Source of the DNA: Annulohypoxylon bovei var. microspora
Lineage: Eukaryota; Ascomycota; Sordariomycetes; Xylariales; Hypoxylaceae
Direction: 5' to 3'
DNA length: 27,797 nt
Assembly (NCBI GenBank): GCA_022836615.1
Contig: MU405452.1
Coordinates: 1 to 27,797 of the forward strand
This document shows, piece after piece, positions 11,959 through 21,338 of this stretch. The position numbers and the translations under genes were made by a program. The notes below the pieces were generated by a model, which did no database searches, was not told where the DNA came from, and saw nothing but the letters and a program-made list of their open reading frames with translations. Numbering within the stretch: the first letter of the stretch is position 1; every line of letters begins with the position of its first letter.

Positions 11959-13080
11959 AAAACATTTTACTTTTTTAAATAAAAAAAAATAACGTTAAAA
12001 ATCAACGCTCTAAAAATTAAACAAATTATTCTTAAAAAGTTTAATAAAATAATATTCGTTATTAAAGTATTAAATTTATGGGACAAAGGAGCTAAAATAA
12101 CCCTTAAAATTAACCCTAAATTTAAAGAAAGGCTTAAAGATAAGTAAACACCTTAAGAAAACGATTTAAATAATTAATTAAATAATTATAACTTAAGGGT
12201 AAAAATAAATTTAACCGTAAAAACAAATAATAATTTAATTATAAAAATGATTAAAAAAATCATCTTAAATTAATTATAAAGATTAATAACTCCTTAAACT
12301 ATATTAAAGGCAAAGGAAAATCTCGTTTATAAATAAATTATTCCCATAGAAAAAGATTCCTTAAAACACCTTACTCTTATAAAAAAAAATTCTTACAAAA
12401 ATAACACTCTTATAAAAAAAAGGTTTTAATAAACAATTAAACTAATTTAAATCATTCCCATAAAAAAAGGTTTTTATAAAAACAACATTTCCATAAAAAA
12501 AAACGAGTTTAAAACACCAAATATTACACTTGTAAATTTAATTAATAATAATACATTAACACCATAATTAAGTAATTAACCATAACGTAAAAAACGAAAT
12601 AAACCAAAAAGCTCGTTAAATTAACTTAAAGAAATGCTTTCAATAAAATCTAATAACTTAATAAATAACTTAACATTCCGCCTTTAAATTACAAAATAAT
12701 AACCCATATAACAATCCCATTATATAAGAAATTAAACACCAAGGAAATACATTAAAAACAATAAAAACAACTTCTTAAATAACTTAATCGTAACAATTTT
12801 TATTAACTTATTTTATAAAAACAATAATAACATAATAACCATTCTTAACAAAAATAATTTCTTTTCCTTTTTAACCACCTTTATACTTAATTAATAAAAG
12901 GTAATTAAAAAAAGAAATAAAGAACATTAAACATTATATATTATATTCGTAGCAATAATCCATTAAAACAAAACCACACATATTAACGTAACTTTAAATA
13001 AAATAAATATTCATTAAAATAAACTTTTATAACCCCCTTTAAAGTTTTAAAAAGATTTAAACATTCATCTTTTAAATAAA
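11959..13080 (+). pseudogene. Integrase-RT linker with short internal repeats
   Basis: The linker of about 374 codons stays in frame. It is acidic/basic and low in conserved motifs, as usual for copia linkers but long. Around 12340-12504 a short motif recurs about five times, read as IPIEK, LTLIKK, TLIKK, IPIKK and ISIKK. The matching DNA has repeated (C/T)ATAAAAAAA blocks. A segment at 12688-12747 superficially resembles an integrase 'L-W...Y-I-R-N-x-T-P-R' block, but it lies after the true integrase end, so I do not treat it as catalytic. Confidence 0.75.
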
Positions 13081-13998
13081 CATTTTAAAAATAACGTTAA
13101 AAATAAGATTAAAGCAATAATAAAAAAAAATATTTAAAAAATAATAAAACATAACCAAACCAAAAATACACCGCTTCTTTTAAAATAAATTTTTAATTAT
13201 AAATTTAATAAAAATAAATATCTCAAGATTTATAAATCCAAATTAATAATAAAAAATAATCTTTAACACTTAACGTTTTAAAATACATACGCCATAACAC
13301 TCGCAATAAAATCTTTTAAAATCATAATAACATTAATAACATATTTTAACTTAAACGTTAAACAATACGATATTAAAAATATTTTTATTAACACACTTTT
13401 AATTAAAATACTTTTAATTATTTATAAACTTTTAAAAAACTTTAAAAAAAACAATAAAATTATTAAACTTTTAAAAACTTTATATAAATTATAAAAATCT
13501 TTTTTACTTTAATATAAAGAATTAACACACACATTTAAAAACATAAAATTTAAATCTTTATTAAAAAAACCATATTTCTTTTATTTAACCGATTATAAAA
13601 TTTACGTACTCGTTTATATTAATAATATTTTAATTTTAAACCATAAAAACAATAAAGTTCAAGCCCAAAAAATCATAAACTAACTTAAAAAATCATATAA
13701 AATTAAAGATTAAAAACTTATTAATTAATATTTAAAAATTAAGATAATAAAAGATCATATAAATCACATAATTTCTTTATTCCATAATAATTATATTAAA
13801 AAAATTATATCCAAGTTTAACTTAAACAATAATAATTAAATATTTATTATACCATTACTTATAAAAAAATTAACCAAATTTAAAGAAATAACTTCCAAAG
13901 AATAAATCAAAGTTTACTAAAAGCGCATAAAATTAATTTTATATATAATAATAATAATAAAACCAAATATAACATATGTTATAATATAATTATTACAC
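13081..13998 (+). pseudogene. Reverse transcriptase, copia type, inactivated
   Basis: This domain would have copied element RNA to cDNA. The N-terminal block reads PLLLK*IFNYKFNKNKYLK (13171-13227), a clear relic of 'P-L-G-K-W-I-F-x-Y-K-F-D-x-D-G'. It is followed by a degraded 'Y-K-S-R-L-V-V-R-G'. Segment QYDIKNIFIN (about 13357-13386) matches 'Q-x-D-V-K-N-A-F-L-N'. KTLYKL*KSPLLW-like sequence (13468-13515) matches 'L-Y-G-L-K-x-S-P-x-x-W'. The active-site box YVDD is at 13615-13626 and reads YINN (TAT ATT AAT AAT), so both catalytic Asp are Asn. C-terminal 'T-R-P-D-I' reads as IKPNI at 13957-13971. The fit across many ordered blocks makes the family certain. Confidence 0.95.
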
Positions 13999-14100
13999 CA
14001 TTTATTAAATCTAAACCTATAACACTTAAATATAATAAATTAAATAATTAAATATTTATATATTATAAAATTCCTTTACATTAAATATAAAAATAAGAAA

Positions 14101-14628
14101 ATAAATTTATAAACGTTTTAAATTTCAAATAATACCTTATTTATAAATAACCTTAAAACTTAAAAATCATTTTATAAATACATTATTTCGCTTTATAATA
14201 AAATTATAATTTAAAAAACAACACATTAAAAAACCGTTTCAACCTTAATTACCAAAGTTAAATTAATCGTAATATTAAACATAATTAAAAAAACAATAAC
14301 TTTTAAACAATTTTTTAAAGTTATATAAATAAATCTAAAATTAACATAAAAGATTTTTAATAATAATTAATAAATAATTAAGCTTATAATAAATAACAAA
14401 AAAAAAATTAATATAAAATTATAACATATTAATATACATAATATATAATTAAAATAAAAATATATAAAAAATACTTTTAAAATATTATATTTCTTAATAA
14501 ATAAAATACCAACAAACAAGCTCATTAAAAATTTTTCTAAATAAACATTCAAACATTTTAAAATATTACTTAATTTATAAAATACTTATAATTTAATTAA
14601 AGTTATAAATTAGGAATTAAGAGATTAA
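14101..14628 (+). pseudogene. RNase H, copia type, inactivated
   Basis: The domain that degrades RNA in the RNA-DNA hybrid follows RT in the same frame. Visible blocks are TLFINNLKT*KSFYKYIISL (14134-14193), a former 'F-A-D-D-x-E-T-R-K-S-S-Y-G-Y-I'. Next is the 'Q-K-T-V-S-T-S-T-T-E-A-E-L' block, in which TEAE is now TKVK (14251-14262). The C-terminal 'L-R-H-I-D-I' block appears as L*HINIH (14419-14439), followed by a former 'P-T-D-K' near 14509-14520. The Glu-to-Lys changes abolish the metal site. Confidence 0.9.
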
Positions 14629-14732
14629 TTTAATTAAATTTAAAAGATAATATTAATTTATATAATTATTAATTATAAAAATAATAAAATATTTTTATAA
14701 TAACCTTTAAAATAAATTTATAAATAAATAAA

Positions 14733-15743
14733 TTAATTAATCATAAAATTAATAAATTCCATAAAAAATTACTTAACTTAAATACACCATTTAGCCGCCG
14801 AAAAACCAAGTTAATAATTATTATTAAACCCATTTTCATTATTATTTTCATTTAAATTAAACTTATCGTTAACATAATTAACACCTTTTTATATTAATAA
14901 ATCACGTAAAATAATTCTTATTATTATTGTAAAATAAGTAATATCTTATTATAAATAATTAACATTAATTAATTAATAAACATTAAAAAATAAAGCTTAC
15001 TTTTTTCTTATTATTAATCTAAGCTTAAATAAACTAAAAGGCAAATAAAATTATTATCCAAAATTTAAAAATCATTAATTAATATAATTTAACGCATTAT
15101 TAAACTTAAAAATAAACATTTATAATATTTCACACAAATATCTTAATACACACCATTAACACCAAAACCTTAAACCAATTAAATTATAATATACCTTTAA
15201 TAACTTACTAATAAAAACATTACAAATACAACTTAAATAAAGCTTAACACACTACTTAACCCTCTTAAAATAAATATAACGTGTAAAAATAAAAAACCTT
15301 AAATAACTTTCGCAATTTTTTTTACCCCTTAAAAAATAAAGGAATAAAATAATAAGCATAATACTAAGGTTAATAATTAACATAAAGCTAATTCCATTAA
15401 CTTAAAACATAATAAACATAAAACCGGCTAACGCATTAATTAATAAATTACCAAAACCATTAAAATTATTAACTTAAAAAATAATAAACATAAAACTAAA
15501 TTAACCATTAATAAACACATTTAAACCATTCATCCCATTAACATTTAAATTATAATCTTTTTCAATATATTATTCATTAAGAAAACTTAAAACATAATCC
15601 TTAAAAGAAATACATAACGTAAAAAAATCACGTATAATGAAATAAAAAAATTATATAAAGCCGTTTAACACCTTACCCTTATAAACGTAAATAACACGCT
15701 TTTATTTACGTTTCTTTAATTCACATTTACTTAATTTACCCAT
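14733..15743 (-). pseudogene. Antisense ORF relic inside the copia element, unknown function
   Basis: Between pol and the 3' LTR the minus strand carries a frame of about 337 codons from ATG at 15741-15743. About 20 stops interrupt it, nearly all TAA or TAG, as C-to-T change of Gln codons would give. The plus-strand pol frame over the same bases has more stops (about 27), too many to explain as former Trp. The N-terminus is basic (MGKLSKCELKKRK, then KRVIYVYKGKVLNGF). The middle is an Asn/Gly/Met-rich low-complexity part with VNGMNGLNVFING and two copies of a F-x-VN-motif. A Cys-rich part (about 15124-15320) includes NCESY, CVKLYLSCICN and FWC*WCV; some Cys and Trp may be former Arg. NENNNENGF lies near the C-terminus. 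The end (14733) is uncertain. I do not recognise a family. It may be an accessory retroelement gene or a captured host gene. Confidence 0.5.
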
Positions 15744-16247
15744 ATTCGCAATTATTACATAAATTAATTATTTAAATATATAATCTTTAAATTTAATAAT
15801 TAATAAATAAATTATAAAAACTAAAGATTAAACTTAATCAAATTAAGTGTGGATAATTAAACTTACCATTACAAAATAAGTGTGGTTAATTAAAAAAAAG
15901 TTAGATCTAAGAAATTAATAACTAAAAGAACCTACCTTTATATACCCATTAAAAAAAAACATAAACCATAATGATTTCCATGGCACCCATAAAGCTATTT
16001 ACAATTAAGTTAACAACCATTATATAAATAATTTTAAATAAACCACCCTACATATAAAAATAATTACTTAACCATTAATTAATCCATGGAAAAGCAAATA
16101 ATTTAACTTAATATAACGTAAGGATTAAAGTTAAAAAAAAACAAACATTCATTAATTATTTCATTTATCACCTTATATATAACATATTTAAAACTATAAT
16201 ATAAAACTTAATAAAACAATTAACTTATTAAGGAAACTAACTTAATT
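15744..16247. other. Region between antisense ORF and polypurine tract
   Basis: About 500 bp without a confident gene. It includes two copies of AAGTGTGG (15845-15852 and 15878-15885), each followed after one base by TAATTAAA, which read CCACACTT upstream of the antisense ATG. On the minus strand a short open run at about 15950-16022 (MVVNLIVNSFMGAMEIIMVY) could be an upstream exon or chance. Confidence 0.4.
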
Positions 16248-16253
16248 AAAAGG
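16248..16253 (+). promoter_or_regulatory. Polypurine tract remnant of the copia element
   Basis: AAAAGG lies directly before the TG that opens the 3' LTR at 16254. This is where the plus-strand primer of an LTR retrotransposon is expected. Position supports the call more than sequence does. Confidence 0.6.
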
Positions 16254-16415
16254 TGTATTATGGGAATTTAACTATTATATAATATAATCATTTAAACTTA
16301 AATATTTATTATTAATCCCATTCCAAAGAACGAAGCTCCCTTTACATTTAATAATATATTCCTTTCATTATATAACAAATCTAACACCTTAAAATGATTA
16401 TGTAATATTATTACA
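16254..16415 (+). repeat. 3' LTR of the copia element
   Basis: This 162-bp direct copy of 8743-8904 begins TGTATTATGGG and ends TTACA, so TG...CA ends are preserved here. It keeps more G and C than the 5' copy (for example GAACGAAGCTCCC against GAATAAAACTCCC), so it is the less damaged of the pair. Confidence 0.85.
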
Positions 16416-18086
16416 TAAAAAACTTTAATTTTTTATATTTATAAAATGTGGTATATATATATAATGTGTTTTTTATTTACTTTATTTTATAATTAACTTT
16501 AATGATTTTTTAAAAGTTAAGTTTCCATTTTATTAAATCTTTAATTTAAACTTTAAAATTATTTTCTTAAAAAATAAAACGTAATAAAATAAAATAAAAA
16601 AAACCTTTAATAAAATATTTATTATAACTTTATATTTATAATAATATTTAAAAATGTAAAAAATGTTTTTTTTAATAAATTTATATAATTAAATTAATGT
16701 AATTAATTTAATAATACGTAAACATTAATACATTAATATATAATTATTCCGAACATTAAATTTAAATATTATTATAAAAACCTTAAATTTAAAATTTATA
16801 ATTTTATAAAATTTATTTATAATTATATTAAATTAAAATAAACTTTTTTTATATATTTTAATAATTTAATGTAATATTAAATGTTTAAAAAATTACCTTT
16901 ATTAATAATAAAATATATTTCCATTTTAATTTTAATTTAAATTTTTAAAAAAATTACTTAAACTTTTCATTTTTATAAATTATAAAATTAAAGTTTTTTA
17001 TTTTTAAAATATTCTTAAATTCATAATTTAATATTAATAATTTAACTTTATTATTATATAAATCATTTATATTAATAAAAATAAATAATAAATTAAAAGC
17101 TTTATATTATAATATAACACGCGCCATTTATTAATTAATAATATTTATAATATTTAAATCGTTATTTATAAATAAATAATCGCTTTTATTATTAATATAC
17201 TTTAAAAAAAACCTTAACACATTATTTTTTATAAATTACTTAACATTATTTTTAAAAAAATAATATATTAAATATATATTTACAAAATATTATATATATA
17301 ATTATTTACTTTTTATAAAAATTAAATATTAATTTACGAAAGTTATATAATATGTTATTAAAATAATAAAAAAGCTTTAAAAGGAAAAGATTATAAACCG
17401 GTTATTAATAACATTTAAAATTAAATTAATTATATTATTAATAAACGATTTAATTATTAAAAATAAATGTTTAAAAAACTTAACGAATATACGTGTAAAG
17501 CCGTTTTAAATTTTATCCCATTAATTTACATTATTAATTTTATTTTATGGTTTATTTAATAACTTTTTTATAAATAAAAATGTAACATTAATTTACATAT
17601 AACGATGTTTAAAAATACCATATTTAAAAGCTTAAAAAGCGGATATTATTATATTTTTAAAAAATTTTAATGTGATATATTTATATCGAATTAAATAAAT
17701 ATACCATAAATAATTTAAATAAATTAATAAAAGATCGATTTATATAAAGAATTTTAAATAATTACATTATATTATTATTAAATTAAATTTATACATGATA
17801 ATTAACGTATTTTATTAACACGTTTAATTTAATATAAAAAAAATATTTTATTTTATAAATAATATTTTTAAATTTAAATTTATATATAAAAACACATATC
17901 GTTTTATTATTAATTTAACTTTATAAAATACGAATTTTTATTAAAAGTCATTTCTTATAAAATATATTATCCACTTTTTATTTAATAATAAGTTATAATT
18001 AATTTAAAAAAAAATATTAATAATAATATATATTATTATATATTTTTAAATTTCATGTTTATAATAAAAATATTATTAACATTTAT
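16416..18086. other. AT-rich gene-free stretch between the two LTR elements
   Basis: No coherent frame or RNA gene was recognised. A run at 16448-16506 (GTGGTATATATATATAATGTG, then TAATTAACTTTAATGATTTTT) resembles part of the LTR at 18155-18202 (GTGGTATATATAATGTG, then TAATTAATTTTATGATTTTT). It may be a fragment of the same LTR family. Confidence 0.55.
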
Positions 18087-18292
18087 TATAATTATTATTA
18101 AAAGATTCATTTATTTAATAAAGTATTAATTAAATAAAAATAAGGTTATTTAAAGTGGTATATATAATGTGTTATATTGTGATAATTAATTTTATGATTT
18201 TTAACCGCGATAAACGCGTTTTTAAAAATATATAAGTTTTAAAGTTAATTAATTTAAAACCCATTACCTTTTTAACCTTAATTATTTTAATA
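18087..18292 (-). repeat. 3' LTR of the gag-only element
   Basis: It aligns with 20418-20620 over its whole length. Shared blocks include CATTTATTTAATAAA, ATTAATTAAATAAAAATAA, TTTTTAAAAATATATAAG and TTATTTTAATA. Differences are overwhelmingly G/A and C/T, for example CCGCGATAAACGCG against CCGTAATAAACACG. This copy carries a 3-bp ATT insertion near its lower end. Confidence 0.85.
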
Positions 18293-18301
18293 CACCCTTT
18301 T
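18293..18301 (-). promoter_or_regulatory. Polypurine tract of the gag-only element
   Basis: On the minus strand AAAAGGGTG directly precedes the LTR start TATTAAAATAA. A polypurine tract at this junction is diagnostic for the 3' LTR and fixes the element's orientation. Confidence 0.7.
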
Positions 18302-18376
18302 AAATTTAATAACATGGTTAATTTAACGTTAATTTAATTTATAATATTTTTATTTAATTAATTTATAATAATTTTT

Positions 18377-19170
18377 AAATTTTTATAAAAATATTTAAAA
18401 GCTTTAATATAAAGTTTTTAAAGTAAATGCCACTTTTATAATATGTTCACTTTCCCGTGATAAACATTAAAATACGTGTAATAATATATACCTTTTTTTT
18501 AAAAAACGTAATAATTTTAATTACTATAAGTATTAATTTTAAGTTAATTATTATTTAAGTTCGAATTTTTATAAAAGTTATTTAAAAATTTATTATAAAT
18601 TTTTAAAATAACCGCCATTTTTATAATATTAATTTTACATTATAATAATATTAAAAATATAATTGCTTTATAAAATTAATTATTATAAATATTAAATATA
18701 TATTTTAATTATTATTACATTTTTTTAAAATATGCTTTATATTTAAATTTTTATAAGGATATTTTAAAAGTTTTAATATGAAATTTTTAAAGCAATTATT
18801 ATTTTTATAATGTTAATTTTATATTATCGTAATAATATTAAAAGCGTTATTATTTTATAAAATCTTTTATTATAAATGTTTTATTTAATTAAATTACCGT
18901 CGCATTTTTTTAAAATATTAAACTTTTATAAAGATATTTAAAAGTTTTAATATAAAATTTTTAAAGTAATTATTACTTTTATAATAATGTGTTTATTTTA
19001 CCGTAATAAATATTAAAATATGTGTAATAATATATACCTTTTTTTTAAAAAACGCGATAACTTTAACCGTTATAAGTGTTAAATATAATTTAATTATTAT
19101 ATTTTATTCGAACTTTTACGAAGGTATTTTAAAAGCTTTATTATAAAGTTATTAAAGTAATATATTTTTT
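18377..19170 (-). repeat. Tandem array, 175-190 bp unit, about 4.3 copies
   Basis: Units begin (plus strand) near 18378, 18564, 18746, 18921 and 19111 with AA(T/C)TTTTA, giving spacings of 186, 182, 175 and 190 bp. Each carries A-T-T-T-(T)-AAAAG, then a TTTTTAAAG(T/C)AA-like block and a TTTTATAAT block. Units 1 and 4 are most alike: both contain GTGTAATAATATATACC followed by a T run and AAAAAACG. Units 2 and 3 resemble each other. The array lies between gag and the polypurine tract, in the element's 3' untranslated region. Confidence 0.85.
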
Positions 19171-19200
19171 TTAATTTTACTTTCTTTTTTAAACTTTTAT

Positions 19201-20412
19201 TTATTTTATTAAAAACGTTTTTCGATTAATTAAATCCGTTTTTTTTTTTTTATAATTTTCTCGAATATTAAGTTTAAATTAATCATTGTTAAATTAAAAA
19301 TTATCGTTATTATTATTAAATTAAAAATTATTATTAAAATAAAAGTTATTATTAAAATAAAAGTTATCGTTAAGTCGATTATTTTCATTATTATTTTAAA
19401 GATTATTATCGGGTTAAAAATTATTATTAAATTAAAAATCGTTATTAAGTCGGGAATTATTATTAAAGTTAACGTTAAATTAAAAATTATCGTTTAATTA
19501 ATATTCTTTATTAAGTTAATTATTAAGTTAAAAGTTATTATTAAATTTCGGGAAAAAATAAATCGGTATTTTATATATTAATTCGTTTTCCTTGTATTAT
19601 AACGATTTTATGTAATTTTCCTTTAATTCCTTTACCATTTTTAAGTAATTTAAAACCACTTTTTTTTCCTTAATTTAATTATTAACGATTTTTATTATAT
19701 TAACCTTTTTAATTTTCTTTTATATATATGTAAACTTTTTAAACCATCGTTTTATTTAAAGGGACTTTAATATTATAAGCTTTTTTAAAACTTTTTCTTA
19801 TTTTATAAACCATTTTTTTAAGCTTTTATTTAATTATTCCTTAAAATGGAATTTATATAATTTTTTAAACCTCGTTTTTTACTTAATTAATTTTTAAGTT
19901 TTTATCGGTTTTATAACCATTCGTAATATTATTAATTACGTTTTAATATTTTTATTTAAATTAAAGTAATAATATAAATTTTTTTTAATTATTTCTTAAA
20001 TTTTAATTCGAAAATTTATAATTTCGGCCGTAATAAATATCCATTTATATATTTCGTATTAATATATAATAAACGTTTAATTTTATAACTTTTATTTATT
20101 ACGATTTAATTAATCGATTATTTTATTAAATAATTCATTTAAATTTAAAATCGATGATTATAATTTTAAAACGATATTTAACTTTAAGTTTATATATAAT
20201 TAAATTATTTTAAAAATAACCGATTTCGTTTAATTTTATTATTAACGCCATTGCATTTAATTATTTAAGATCGTTTTTAAGTTATTTATCGTGTTATTTT
20301 TCTTTAATGTAAACCGATGGGTTTTTCGTGAAAAATTCGATGGGGTTTTTTTTTTCGGTGAAAATTAAATTTCGTAACGAAAAATGGTTTTTAAAATAAT
20401 CGTTCGCGTACC
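19201..20412 (-). pseudogene. Gag-like polyprotein of the non-autonomous LTR element, degenerate
   Basis: One minus-strand frame of about 400 codons stays in register, with stops mostly TAA. The middle part is least damaged and reads FKKLYKFHFKE, then LNKSLKKWFIK*EK, then KRWFKKFTYI, then VVLNYLKMVKELKENYIKSL. The block 'S-L-x-x-W-x-x-x-[W]-E-K-x-L' (Trp at 19810-19812, a stop at 19798-19800 where a second Trp is expected) fits fungal copia-type gag. C-terminally (about 19261-19540) is an Asn/Asp-rich repeat with an 18-bp, six-codon period (F-N-N-N-F-Q/Y type). The frame ends with a basic tail (ENYKKKKTDLINRKTFLIK) and TAA at 19201-19203. The N-terminal part and start are uncertain. Gag would form the virus-like particle in the cytoplasm. 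The family assignment is inference from pattern, not from a search. Confidence 0.6.
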
Positions 20413-20417
20413 GGGCT

Positions 20418-20620
20418 TATAATTATTAAAAGTTTCATTTATTTAATAAAACATTAATTAAATAAAAATAAAGTTACTTAAAATAATATACATGATATAT
20501 TATATTATAATGGTTAATTTTATAATTTTTAACCGTAATAAACACGTTTTTAAAAATATATAAGTTTTAAGGTTAATTAATTTAAGACCCACTGCTTTTT
20601 TAACCCCGGTTATTTTAATA
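20418..20620 (-). repeat. 5' LTR of the gag-only element
   Basis: Direct copy of 18087-18292. It retains CCCCGGTTATTTTAATA at its upper end, so on the minus strand the LTR starts TATTAAAATAACCGGGG. The gag-like frame begins just inside its lower end. The bases expected for the primer-binding site (minus strand from 20417, GCCCGGTACGCG) match no tRNA 3' end that I recognise. Confidence 0.85.
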
Positions 20621-21066
20621 ACCATTAATTCGAATAATAAAAAAGTTATAAATGTTATAAAAAAAGAAAAAATTATATTTTATTAAATTTAATTTAATAA
20701 AAATTAAATAAATATTTACATTATTATTAAAAAAAAAAAATGTTACATTTAAAATTAATTAAATTAAAACGTGTATAATTTTTATATTAATTAATTATTT
20801 TTAATAAAATTATTTATATAATAATTTAATAACGGTAAAAAAAAACACATTATAAAGTACGTAATATTTATTTTTAATTAATTTATTTTAAAATAAAAAT
20901 ATTTTATATATAACATTTAATTTATTAATATAATATTTTTCCGATTCCGTTATAAACCATTTTAAATTTTTTTTAAATTATTATTATAATTACGAAATAT
21001 TTAATTATTTTATAATAAAATTTAAAAATTATTTAAATTTTATTATTTAATTTTCGTTATTAATTT
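20621..21066. other. AT-rich gene-free stretch
   Basis: No reading frame, repeat or RNA gene was recognised between the LTR and the next GC-retaining island. Confidence 0.6.
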
Positions 21067-21338
21067 ATATTTTAAATATTAATAATACGGTATAATTAAT
21101 TATTTTAATTATTTAAATTTATTACTTTAATTACCCGAAAGGTTTTTCTTTATTATTGTTTTTTCGCGCGGTAAATAACGGCGGTGTTAATTATAATATA
21201 ATATATATTACTTATTATATTTTAATTAAAAACGTGTGGCTTCGTAACGAATATAACGATATATTAAGTTTATATTTAACCGAATTTTCTTCGAAAATAA
21301 CACCCGCCATTTCTTATTTTATTAATAATATTTTTTAA
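21067..21338. pseudogene. GC-retaining coding remnant, strand undecided
   Basis: This island keeps CG-rich codons in otherwise A/T sequence. Both strands look partly coding. The plus frame is open for 73 codons (about 21117 to TAA 21336-21338) with no ATG but with gene-like pieces such as KNVWLRNEYNDILSLYLTEF and SSKITPAISYF. The minus frame starts with ATG at plus 21309-21311 (MAGVIFEENSVKYKLNISL, then YSLRSHTFLIKI), has three TAA stops that could be former Gln, and continues as LTPPLFTARKNNNKEKPFG. No family is recognised. One strand must be a shadow, and RIP prevents a firm choice. Confidence 0.35.

Larger units (their letters stand above)
9172..14628 (+). pseudogene. Degenerate gag-pol polyprotein of a copia retrotransposon
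   Basis: One frame stays in register for about 1,819 codons without a detectable frameshift, although stops (mostly TAA) interrupt it about every twenty codons. The intact gene would have encoded one polyprotein: gag, protease, integrase, RT and RNase H. The start codon is not recoverable; coherent residues begin near 9178, and an ATG may have become ATA. The end is placed at TAA 14626-14628 after an RNase H C-terminus, with TAG 14611-14613 as an alternative. Catalytic changes fit G-to-A damage: YVDD to YINN in RT, the integrase Glu to Lys, and TEAE to TKVK in RNase H. The length is at the long end for copia polyproteins because of a roughly 370-codon integrase-RT linker. Function is certainly lost. 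Confidence 0.95.
8743..16415 (+). mobile_element. Complete but RIP-destroyed Ty1/copia-type LTR retrotransposon
   Basis: This 7.67-kb element is bounded by two direct 162-bp LTRs. Between them one forward frame (codons starting at 9172, 10981, 13591 and so on, all in register) carries gag, an HHCC integrase, reverse transcriptase and RNase H in that order, which is the copia order (integrase before RT). It can no longer encode protein: stops occur about once per twenty codons and key residues are changed by G-to-A transitions. A leader (8905-9171), an antisense ORF relic (14733-15743) and a polypurine tract (16248-16253) complete it. No clear target-site duplication could be resolved, since the flanks are too degraded. 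The element stands out because the plus strand keeps C but has lost most G, unlike its flanks. Confidence 0.95.
18087..20620 (-). mobile_element. Gag-only LTR retroelement with internal tandem repeats
   Basis: Two direct repeats of about 205 bp (18087-18292 and 20418-20620) flank about 2.1 kb. Orientation is minus: on that strand the LTR starts TATTAAAATAA, a former TGTTAAAATAA with TG turned to TA, and the purine run AAAAGGGTG (plus 18293-18301) lies immediately before the copy at 18087-18292, making it the 3' LTR. In element order the interior holds a gag-like frame (20412 to 19201) and then a tandem array of a 175-190 bp unit (about 19170 to 18377). There is no room for pol, and no RT, integrase or RNase H blocks were found. 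It looks like a non-autonomous element that needed pol supplied elsewhere. Both strands are depleted of G and C outside CG steps. Confidence 0.75.

Noticed and set aside
12661..12750. Second integrase-like block in the linker
   Set aside because: It resembles 'LW...Y-I-R-N-x-T-P-R', but it lies downstream of the true integrase end and no zinc or catalytic residues accompany it.
14367..14552. Minus-strand open frame of 61 codons, membrane-like
   Set aside because: It is antisense to the RNase H C-terminus and starts with TTG. Phe/Ile/Leu richness comes from T-rich codons, not a real membrane protein.
8738..16420. Target-site duplication of the copia element
   Set aside because: TATTA (8738-8742) and TAAAA (16416-16420) match at only three of five bases, which does not support a duplication.
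18078..20625. Target-site duplication of the gag-only element
   Set aside because: AACAT (18078-18082) and ACCAT (20621-20625) are similar, but the lower LTR boundary is uncertain and the mismatch is a transversion.
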